From: an uncultured Lachnospiraceae bacterium
Lineage (GTDB): Bacteria; Bacillota; Clostridia; Lachnospirales; Lachnospiraceae
DNA: 38,060 nucleotides
Reading direction: 5' to 3'
Assembly (NCBI GenBank): GCA_902489645.1
Contig: CABUAW010000020.1
Location: 1-38,060, forward strand
Shown here: one piece after another, positions 32,331 through 38,060 of the stretch
How the letters are laid out: each line of letters starts with the position of its first letter
Position numbering within the stretch: position 1 is the stretch's first letter
Program-made: the position numbers and the translations under genes
Notes under the pieces: model-generated
Database searches by the model: none
What the model was told of the DNA's origin: nothing
What the model saw: the letters and a program-made list of their open reading frames with translations, nothing else

Positions 32331-33443
32331 ATGGAGAAAAAATATTTTTATACAGAGGCAATGACGGTGGGATACAATGGGGTTCCGCTCATTCAAAATA
32401 TTCAAATCCATATTGGTCAGGGGGAGATATTGAGCCTCATCGGGCCAAACGGCGCAGGAAAATCTACTATATTAAAGAGTATCGCGGGCCAGTTAAGACT
32501 TTTGGGCGGCGCTGTTTATCTGGACGGTCGGGAACTGGCCAAAATGCCGGGCAGCGAGCTGTCCCGGAAAATGGCCGTCGTATTTACGGAGCGGATTCAT
32601 TCGGAGATGATGACCTGCGAGGATATTGTGGCGACGGGGCGCTATCCCTACACGGGGAGGTTTGGGCTCTTGTCGGAAAGGGACAGAAAAGCCGTCGGGG
32701 AGGCGATGGCCCTGGTTCATGCGGCGGAGCTTCGCAATCAGGATTTTATGAAAATCAGCGACGGCCAGAGACAGCGTATTATGCTGGCCCGGGCCATTTG
32801 TCAGGAACCGGAGATTATTTTACTGGACGAGCCGACGTCCTATCTGGATGTGAAATATAAACTGGAATTTATGACGATTCTTCAGGAGATGACACGGAAA
32901 AAGAAACTTTCGGTGATTATGTCCCTGCACGAGCTGGATTTGGCGGAACGAATTTCGGACCGGATTCTGTGTGTCCGGGAGAAGCGGGTTGAAAAATTCG
33001 GTACGCCGGAGGAAATATTTGTGCCCGGATATATTTCCAGTCTTTTTGGAATATCGGCGGGAAATTTTGACGAGGGCAGCGGCCTGACGGAATTGGAAGC
33101 GCCGAAGGGGCCTCCGGAGGTCTTTGTTATCGGCGGAGCCGGAGCCGGGCGAAGGGTTTTCCGCCAGCTTCAGAGAAAAGGCATACCTTTCGTCACAGGG
33201 ATTTTGTATGAAAATGATTTGGATTACCCGACGGCCCGGGCTTTGGCGGCCCATGTAGTGTCGGCGGAAGCCTTTGAACCCGTTTCCGGGGAAACACTTG
33301 CGCAGGCCGAAGCATGGATAGAGCAATGCCGGTATGTCATTTGCAGCAGGACGTCCTTCGGCATATGGGAGGAAGCCAATTGCCGGTTATTAGAATATGC
33401 GAAAAAATGCGGGAAGTTAAAGGTAAAACCTATAACTGGTTAG
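32331..33443 (+). CDS. BtuD/FecE-type ABC ATPase with C-terminal extension
   Basis: 370 residues; the usual FecE/BtuD protein has about 250-270. Walker A is GPNGAGKST (38-46). The signature is ISDGQRQR (142-149) in place of the common LSGGQxQR, and Walker B is IILLDEPTSYLD. The transport part ends near residue 255. About 110 further residues begin PPEVFVIGGAGAGRRVFRQL, a glycine-rich turn like a Rossmann fold. They continue with IPFVTGILYENDLDYPTARA and end in RYVICSRTSFGIWEEANCRL and a few more residues. That extension is not recognised and might bind a nucleotide or regulate uptake. It is the last gene of the riboswitch operon, and no clear terminator follows. Confidence 0.93.
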   Translation: MEKKYFYTEAMTVGYNGVPLIQNIQIHIGQGEILSLIGPNGAGKSTILKSIAGQLRLLGGAVYLDGRELAKMPGSELSRKMAVVFTERIHSEMMTCEDIVATGRYPYTGRFGLLSERDRKAVGEAMALVHAAELRNQDFMKISDGQRQRIMLARAICQEPEIILLDEPTSYLDVKYKLEFMTILQEMTRKKKLSVIMSLHELDLAERISDRILCVREKRVEKFGTPEEIFVPGYISSLFGISAGNFDEGSGLTELEAPKGPPEVFVIGGAGAGRRVFRQLQRKGIPFVTGILYENDLDYPTARALAAHVVSAEAFEPVSGETLAQAEAWIEQCRYVICSRTSFGIWEEANCRLLEYAKKCGKLKVKPITG

Positions 33444-33455
33444 CGAGATTTCTTA

Positions 33456-33485
33456 TTGGACGGCTGGCGGGAAATATGCTATTAT
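33456..33485 (+). promoter_or_regulatory. Promoter of metY with adjoining palindrome
   Basis: Extended -10 TGCTATTAT (33477-33485) with a weak TTGGAC 18 bases upstream. TACCT-N7-AGGTA (33486-33502) follows at the likely start site and may be an operator. The leader is too short for a SAM or T-box element. Confidence 0.45.
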
Positions 33486-33557
33486 TACCTTGTAATCAGG
33501 TAGGAAAAATACAAAATAAAGATATAGCAGAGAACAGACTGCGGAAAGAGGTAAGTT

Positions 33558-34865
33558 ATGGCAAAGAAATCCTATGCAGAAAGAAATTTGAAATTTGAAA
33601 CATTGCAGTTACATGTTGGTCAGGAACAGCCGGACCCGGTGACCGACGCACGGGCCGTACCGATTTATCAGACATCTTCTTATGTATTCCGGAACAGTGA
33701 CCATGCGGCCGCCCGTTTTGGACTTTCGGATGCAGGAAACATCTACGGACGTTTGACAAACCCGACGGAAGATGTATTTGAACAGCGTATCGCAGCTCTG
33801 GAAGGCGGCGTTGCAGCATTGGCCGTAGCTTCCGGCGCAGCAGCAATTTCTTATACGATTCAGAATCTGGCCCAGGCTGGCGACCATATTGTGGCAGCTA
33901 AAAATATTTATGGCGGTACATACAATCTTCTGGCACATACATTGCCTCAGTATGGTATTGCGACAACCTTCGTAGACCCATTCAATTATGAAGAGGTTGA
34001 AGGCGCTATTCAGGAAAATACAAAGGCGATTCATATTGAAACATTGGGAAATCCGAATTCGGATGTGGTTGATATTGAGAGACTTGCCAATATTGCCCAT
34101 GCGCATAAGATTCCGCTGGTTGTGGATAATACTTTTGCAACACCTTATCTGGTGCGTCCGATTGAATATGGCGCAGATATCGTCGTTCATTCCGCAACAA
34201 AATTTATCGGCGGCCACGGCACAACCATCGGCGGTGTCATTGTTGACAGCGGAAAATTCGACTGGGAAGCCAGCGGCAAATTTGCATCATTGACAGAGCC
34301 AAACCCAAGCTATCATGGAATCAGCTTCACAAAAGCCGTTGGCGCAGCGGCTTTCGTTACAAAGATTCGTGCGATTTTGCTTCGTGATACGGGCGCAACC
34401 CTTTCACCGTTCCATGCATTTATTTTCCTTCAGGGACTTGAAACCCTGTCACTGCGTGTAGAACGTCATGTAGAAAATGCCTTGAAGGTTGTAGAATATT
34501 TGAAAAATCATCCGCAGGTTGAAAAGGTGCATCATCCGGCCATATCCGATGACGCAGAGCAGCAGGCGCTGTATAAAAAATATTTCCCGAATGGCGGCGG
34601 CTCCATCTTCACATTTGAGATTAAGGGCGACGCTCAGAAAGCGAAGGACTTCATCGACAATCTGGAACTTTTCTCACTCCTGGCCAACGTAGCCGATGTG
34701 AAATCACTTGTTATCCATCCGGCCACAACGACACACAGCCAATGCACCGAAGAAGAATTACTTGACCAGGGTATTAAACCGAATACCATCCGTCTTTCTA
34801 TCGGAACAGAAAATATCGACGATATTATCGAAGACCTTGAGGAAGCCTTTAAAGCCGTGGAATAA
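33558..34865 (+). CDS. metY: O-acetylhomoserine sulfhydrylase
   Basis: 435-residue pyridoxal-phosphate enzyme of the Cys/Met metabolism family that makes homocysteine from O-acetylhomoserine and sulfide. The N-terminal FETLQLHVGQEQPDP and YQTSSYVFRNSDHAA are typical of MetY. The PLP lysine is Lys215 in VHSATKFIGGHGT. Length and the C-terminal THSQCTEEELLDQGI with LSIGTENIDDIIEDL agree with the roughly 430-residue MetY clade and not the shorter cystathionine enzymes. It starts after GAAAGAGG. The gene follows the cobalamin operon, a fitting neighbour since homocysteine can be methylated by B12-dependent MetH. It ends at its own terminator. Confidence 0.95.
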   Translation: MAKKSYAERNLKFETLQLHVGQEQPDPVTDARAVPIYQTSSYVFRNSDHAAARFGLSDAGNIYGRLTNPTEDVFEQRIAALEGGVAALAVASGAAAISYTIQNLAQAGDHIVAAKNIYGGTYNLLAHTLPQYGIATTFVDPFNYEEVEGAIQENTKAIHIETLGNPNSDVVDIERLANIAHAHKIPLVVDNTFATPYLVRPIEYGADIVVHSATKFIGGHGTTIGGVIVDSGKFDWEASGKFASLTEPNPSYHGISFTKAVGAAAFVTKIRAILLRDTGATLSPFHAFIFLQGLETLSLRVERHVENALKVVEYLKNHPQVEKVHHPAISDDAEQQALYKKYFPNGGGSIFTFEIKGDAQKAKDFIDNLELFSLLANVADVKSLVIHPATTTHSQCTEEELLDQGIKPNTIRLSIGTENIDDIIEDLEEAFKAVE

Positions 34866-34876
34866 TAGAAAATACG

Positions 34877-34917
34877 AAGGCCGGTGGGACCAGCAAAAGT
34901 CCCATCGGCCTTGTTTT
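34877..34917 (+). terminator. Terminator of metY
   Basis: AAGGCCGGTGGGAC / GTCCCATCGGCCTT with an 8-base loop, followed by GTTTT. Confidence 0.9.
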
Positions 34918-34987
34918 CATGAATCATGTCTCGTTTTAAAGAGGTTTGTTAAACTATAAATAATATATCGGGAGTTTAAACATATTC

Positions 34988-35019
34988 AGAAGAATTAAAA
35001 GCCCAAAAATAATTCTTCT
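34988..35019. terminator. Weak hairpin at the 3' end of the CoA-transferase gene
   Basis: AGAAGAATT / AATTCTTCT with a 14-base loop, touching the minus-strand stop codon. No T-run follows on the minus strand, so its terminator role is doubtful. Confidence 0.3.
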
Positions 35020-36257
35020 TAATCGTGTTTATGGTCCTGGATGATTACACCATTCTGTTCCATCTCTGCGATTTCATCTGCGGAATAGCCAACTTCTTCC
35101 ATAATTTTAACAGAGTCTTCACCGAGATAAGGACAGCGTCCGATACGTCCTTCTTCATCCTTGATAGCCGGACGCTCTGTAAAGAATACAGGTGTTCTTG
35201 CATAGTAAACATTTTTTCCGTCTGGAGTAGTTTTCTTGTAGATATAATCGTTTGCCCAGTTCTGTTCGTCTGTTGCAACTTCTTCCATTGTCTGAACAAT
35301 TTCAAATGGAATATCTGCTTCGGTTAATTTGTCAATCCATTCATTTAAAGTGAACTGAGCAAATACAGGCTCAAGGACATCAACCATCGTCGGGATGTTC
35401 TGAAGCATTGCTTCGTAAGTATTAAAACGAGGGTCCTCTAAGAGGAAATCAGCTCCGGATACTTTGACGAATCTAGGAAGCTGTGTATCATACTGAAGTA
35501 ATGCCAACTGTAACCAACGTCCGTCTTTGGTCTTATATGTAGTTGCTGTTGCGCTGTTTGTCTGTTTGCGGCTTGTAGGAAGTACACTGCCATATTCCAT
35601 GGCGCCCATCATCCATGAAATACCATAAACAGCCGTATCTAACAGGGAAACTGTCACACGTTCTCCTTCACCTGTTTTTGTCTGGCGGTATAATGCAGCC
35701 AGAATACCGGAAGCCAGTGCAATACCTGCATAGAAATCACCAAAACCTGAAATCGGTACGCCAGGTGCGGTATCTTTTTCCATAATGGATAATGCAACGC
35801 CGCCTCTTGAGAAATAGGCTGTGTAGTCAAAACCAGGTTTGTCCTTTAATGGTCCGACTTCACCATATCCAAGAATAGACGCATGAATCAAATGCGGATA
35901 TTTTTCATGGAGTGTTTCATAATCAAGTCCTAATTTTTTCAGCGCCTGAACACGGTTATTTGTTAAAAATACATTGGCGGATGCAAGAAGTTTACCAAAA
36001 GCTTCCTGTCCTTTTGGGTCTTTCAGGTTAATGCAGAGGTCTCTTTTGTTTGCGTTCAATCCATCAAGTCCGTAATCATGTCCGTCTTCACCCGGAGCCG
36101 GATATTTGTAGCTGCGGGCGATAACACGGAAATCATCACCCTTTGGTGATTCAACTTTAATAACTTCCGCGCCATAATTTGCTAAAATTCTTCCGCAGGA
36201 AGGGCCTGCGATAAATGTTGATAAATCCACTACTCGGATTCCTTCTAATTGTGCCAT
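35019..36257 (-). CDS. CaiB/BaiF family (type III) CoA-transferase
   Basis: 412-residue enzyme that moves CoA between an acyl-CoA and a carboxylic acid. The N-terminal LEGIRVVDLSTFIAGPSCGR and ANYGAEVIKVESPKGDDFR are the family signature. NANKRDLCINLKDPKGQEAF and ISGFGDFYAGIALASGILAA follow. It resembles the HadA/FldA group used in 2-hydroxyacyl-CoA dehydration of leucine or aromatic amino acids, but no dehydratase genes are in view. The start at 36257 has AAGGAG 8 bases upstream; a TTG at 36263 is too close to it. The codon use resembles that of tuf and suggests strong expression. It has a promoter on the minus strand in the long gap to its right. Confidence 0.92.
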   Translation of the reverse strand: MAQLEGIRVVDLSTFIAGPSCGRILANYGAEVIKVESPKGDDFRVIARSYKYPAPGEDGHDYGLDGLNANKRDLCINLKDPKGQEAFGKLLASANVFLTNNRVQALKKLGLDYETLHEKYPHLIHASILGYGEVGPLKDKPGFDYTAYFSRGGVALSIMEKDTAPGVPISGFGDFYAGIALASGILAALYRQTKTGEGERVTVSLLDTAVYGISWMMGAMEYGSVLPTSRKQTNSATATTYKTKDGRWLQLALLQYDTQLPRFVKVSGADFLLEDPRFNTYEAMLQNIPTMVDVLEPVFAQFTLNEWIDKLTEADIPFEIVQTMEEVATDEQNWANDYIYKKTTPDGKNVYYARTPVFFTERPAIKDEEGRIGRCPYLGEDSVKIMEEVGYSADEIAEMEQNGVIIQDHKHD

Positions 36258-36704
36258 TTTCAACTCTCCTTAAAATGTGTACAAAATCAACTTGACAACC
36301 ATGAAAAAAGTATGGGCAAACGGGAACTTCTGAAAGAAAAACGTATCAGGATTGCCGGCATTTATCCTTTGTGTTTTCAGAAGAACATTTTGCCCGGGAA
36401 AATATTTTCCAGTTTTTCCTCGTTTCTACTTTGTTTTATCATGCATTGGATTAACTGTCAATAGATAACTGCTTCAATCGAAAAAAGTTTGTCAGGATTG
36501 CACAAAAATTGGTCCAACCAATCTAAACTTTTGCACGCGCAGTTGTGCATTTTTTTGAATTTTACACAGTTTGAGAAATTGTGTTTGCGATTTGGCTTTT
36601 AAAATGAAAATGGGTGGAATTTGATGTAATTTTTCAAAAATAGTATAGACAAAACTGGATGGGAAATGTATACTTTATGATAACGATAAAAATGGAGGGA
36701 TTTT
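36258..36704. promoter_or_regulatory. Divergent control region with stacked inverted repeats
   Basis: 447 bases without a gene. Minus-strand promoter for the CoA-transferase: TTGACA (36456-36461), 17 bases, TAAAAC (36433-36438). Its leader holds the perfect palindrome GGAAAATATTTTCC (36397-36410). In the middle, ATTGGT-CCA-ACCAAT (36508-36522) is flanked by TGCACAA (36499-36505) and TTGTGCA (36543-36549). TGCAC-N8-GTGCA followed by seven T (36532-36556) could be a weak plus-strand terminator. Confidence 0.6.
36646..36674 (+). promoter_or_regulatory. Promoter of the nitroreductase gene
   Basis: TAGACA (36646-36651), 17 bases, TATACT (36669-36674), about 30 bases before the start codon. Confidence 0.65.
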
Positions 36705-37229
36705 ATGGAAACAATATTTAAACGACGCAGCGTGCGTAAATATACGGAAACTCCGGTAACGGACGAACAGGTAAAACAGATTATCCGGGCAGGCATGGCC
36801 GCTCCGAGCGCGAAAAACAGCAGAGAATGGGTGTTCATTGTGCTGCGTGACCCGGAAATTTATAAAACATTTTCAGAGCTTCACGTCAATGCATTTGCAA
36901 TGAAAACCGCCCAGGCGGCAATTCTCGTCTGCGCCGATTTATCTAAAGAACAGGACCCGGGACAGGGCTGGTGGATTCAGGACTGTTCGGCGGCGATGGA
37001 AAATATGCTCCTGGAAGCAACGGATATGGGACTCGGTTCCCTTTGGCTTGGTGTACATCCGAAACCGGAGCGCATTGCCTGTTTAAAAGAAGTATGCCGA
37101 CTGCCGGAAAATATTGAACCGCTGGGAATTGTCTCTCTGGGTGAATCGACGAAGGAACGGCCGGCCAACGACCGGTATCTTGAAGACCAGGTATTTTTAG
37201 ATACCTATGGAAATCCGTGGGGAAAATAG
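36705..37229 (+). CDS. Nitroreductase-family flavoprotein
   Basis: 174-residue FMN-dependent oxidoreductase. The N-terminal FKRRSVRKYTETPVTDEQVK and AAPSAKNSREWVFIV are the family's FMN-binding pattern. The middle has DCSAAMENMLLEATDMGLGS, and the C-terminal part has PLGIVSLGESTKERP. Members reduce nitro compounds, quinones or flavins in the cytoplasm, usually with NAD(P)H as donor. The substrate is unknown. The start has GGAGGG 6 bases upstream. It lies 12 bases before the HD-domain gene, probably in the same transcript. Confidence 0.94.
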   Translation: METIFKRRSVRKYTETPVTDEQVKQIIRAGMAAPSAKNSREWVFIVLRDPEIYKTFSELHVNAFAMKTAQAAILVCADLSKEQDPGQGWWIQDCSAAMENMLLEATDMGLGSLWLGVHPKPERIACLKEVCRLPENIEPLGIVSLGESTKERPANDRYLEDQVFLDTYGNPWGK

Positions 37230-37241
37230 AGGTAGGGAAAA

Positions 37242-37835
37242 ATGCAAAGTAAAATCAGCAGAGAGGAAGCATTCGTTTTGCTTCAAAAATACAATAAAGA
37301 ACCTTTTCATATTCAGCATGCTCTGACTGTAGAGGGGACGATGCGCTGGTATGCGAAAGAACTGGGATACGGTGAAGAAAAGGATTACTGGGGGATTGTT
37401 GGCCTCCTTCACGATATTGATTTTGAACTGTACCCGGAGGAACATTGCGTGAAAGCGCCGGAGCTTTTAAGGGAAGCCGGCGTGGGCGAGGATATGATTT
37501 ACTCTATCTGCAGCCATGGTTACGGTATTTGCTGCGATTTGGAACCGAAGCACATGATGGAAAAGGTACTTTTTGCAGCGGATGAGCTTACGGGACTTAT
37601 CGGCGCGGCCGCGCTGATGCGTCCGTCAAAAAGTGTGATGGATATGGAGGTCTCCAGCCTGAAAAAGAAATTTAAAGATAAAAAATTTGCGGCCGGGTGT
37701 TCCAGGGATGTCATTCGCCAGGGGGCGGAACGTCTCGGATGGGAGCTGAACGAGCTGTTTGAGCGGACAATACTTGCCATGCGCTCCTGTGAAAGTGATA
37801 TTCGTGAAGAAATGCAGAAATTTGGTGTTGAATGA
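37242..37835 (+). CDS. HD-domain hydrolase
   Basis: 197-residue cytoplasmic protein of the HD superfamily of metal-dependent phosphohydrolases. Ligand candidates are His26 (HIQHALTV), His57-Asp58 (GLLHDIDFE), then EEHCVKAPELLREAG, and SICSHGYG. A distal Asp lies in AADELTGLIGAA. This is the pattern of the small HDIG-type proteins annotated as hydrolases in Firmicutes. The substrate is not known. The gene follows the nitroreductase gene after 12 bases, with AGGTAGGG as ribosome binding site. Confidence 0.9.
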   Translation: MQSKISREEAFVLLQKYNKEPFHIQHALTVEGTMRWYAKELGYGEEKDYWGIVGLLHDIDFELYPEEHCVKAPELLREAGVGEDMIYSICSHGYGICCDLEPKHMMEKVLFAADELTGLIGAAALMRPSKSVMDMEVSSLKKKFKDKKFAAGCSRDVIRQGAERLGWELNELFERTILAMRSCESDIREEMQKFGVE

Positions 37836-37844
37836 AGAGAGATT

Positions 37845-37872
37845 TTGAATTAATATATATAGTATCTATCTA
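37845..37872 (+). promoter_or_regulatory. Possible promoter of the ilvB-like gene
   Basis: TTGAAT (37845-37850), 16 bases, TATCTA (37867-37872), in a run of alternating A and T. The match to consensus is modest. Confidence 0.35.
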
Positions 37873-37893
37873 TTATTACGGGGGTGAAGAAGA

Positions 37894-38060
37894 ATGACAG
37901 GTTCAGATGCCATGGTAAAGTGTTTGGAAGCTCAGGGGATTGACGTGGTATTTGGCTATCCGGGAGTAGCGATTGCTCCGTTTTATAACAGCCTGTATGA
38001 TTCAAAGATTCGAAGTATTTTAGTTCGTCAGGAACAGAACGGCGGGCATGCCGCCAGCGG
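37894..38060 (+). CDS. ilvB: Acetolactate-synthase-like TPP enzyme, 3' truncated
   Basis: The first 55 or so codons of a thiamine-diphosphate enzyme. TGSDAMVKCLEAQGIDVVFG, then YPGVAIAPFYNSLYD, then LVRQEQNGGHAASG match the N-terminus of the acetolactate synthase large subunit, including the cofactor-activating Glu in RQEQ. Acetolactate synthases usually read YPGGAVLP and RHEQGAAHAA, so the variation leaves room for a related oxoacid enzyme. GGGGGTGAAG lies upstream of the ATG. The rest lies beyond the window. Confidence 0.8.
   Translation, partial: MTGSDAMVKCLEAQGIDVVFGYPGVAIAPFYNSLYDSKIRSILVRQEQNGGHAAS

Noticed and set aside
31796..32860. Long 354-codon open frame overlapping the permease and ATPase genes
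   Set aside because: It is out of frame with two well-conserved ABC genes and its translation is rich in Gly, Arg, Cys and Tyr without any domain. It is a shadow caused by GC-rich codons.
33444..33557. SAM riboswitch or T-box before metY
   Set aside because: Only about 70 bases lie between the likely start site and the ATG, and no conserved block of either element is present.
33609..34217. 202-codon minus-strand open frame inside metY
   Set aside because: It is opposite the conserved PLP-enzyme core, with a Cys-, Ile- and Asn-rich translation and no start signal.
1..38060. Insertion sequences, prophage genes, tRNA or rRNA genes
   Set aside because: No transposase, integrase, terminal inverted repeats with target duplication, cloverleaf or rRNA-like stretch was found on either strand by eye.

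Overview
The window looks like a chromosome segment of an anaerobic, low- to mid-GC Clostridia, most likely Lachnospiraceae. The reasons are Gram-positive lipoprotein signals, strong AGGAGG-type ribosome binding sites, a ferredoxin-dependent indolepyruvate oxidoreductase, YesM/YesN-type two-component signalling and a cobalamin riboswitch. No tRNA, rRNA, CRISPR array or insertion sequence was recognised. Both edges cut genes: fusA on the left and an acetolactate-synthase-like gene on the right.

Layout. (1) 1-3115: end of fusA, then tuf with its own promoter and terminator. (2) 3115-7590: an AT-rich accessory island holding an unknown membrane-anchored protein, a frameshifted AlbA_2/ATP-binding helix-turn-helix gene with an ENVG tandem repeat, a large unknown multi-TM protein, and coding-like remnants. 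(3) 7605-10079: a stand-alone NuoE-like [2Fe-2S] protein, a sodium:neurotransmitter-type symporter behind a hairpin leader, and a free-methionine-(R)-sulfoxide reductase, ending at a bidirectional terminator. (4) 10181-16147: a LacI-type regulator divergent from a PotABCD/Fbp-like transporter operon (lipoprotein, two permeases, ATPase) that ends with a sugar-phosphate isomerase/epimerase-like TIM barrel. (5) 16190-20229: iorA-iorB, a small possible ubiquitin-like protein, and an FrhB-like iron-sulfur flavoprotein in one operon. (6) 20261-27676: a second Fbp-like transporter (lipoprotein, ATPase, fused double permease) followed by a sensor kinase and a response regulator that is fused in frame to a Cof-type HAD phosphatase. 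(7) 27682-33443: a cobalamin riboswitch with terminator, controlling a lipoprotein form of the CbiK cobaltochelatase, a membrane-anchored surface protein with two NEAT-like repeats, and a complete BtuFCD-like ABC transporter. (8) 33456-38060: metY, a type III CoA-transferase on the minus strand, a 447-base control region full of inverted repeats, a nitroreductase, an HD-domain protein and the start of an ilvB-like gene.

How the parts work together. The strongest candidate for a little-described system is region 7. It joins B12 sensing, a chelatase-fold protein outside the membrane, a tethered beta-sandwich protein and an importer, which suggests surface capture of a corrinoid or other metal-tetrapyrrole. 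Its second and third genes also carry very stable perfect hairpins inside their signal-peptide codons. Region 5 suggests a 2-oxoacid oxidoreductase with a dedicated electron partner. Region 6 looks like a transporter governed by its own two-component system, with a direct repeat placed like an activator site before the lipoprotein gene.
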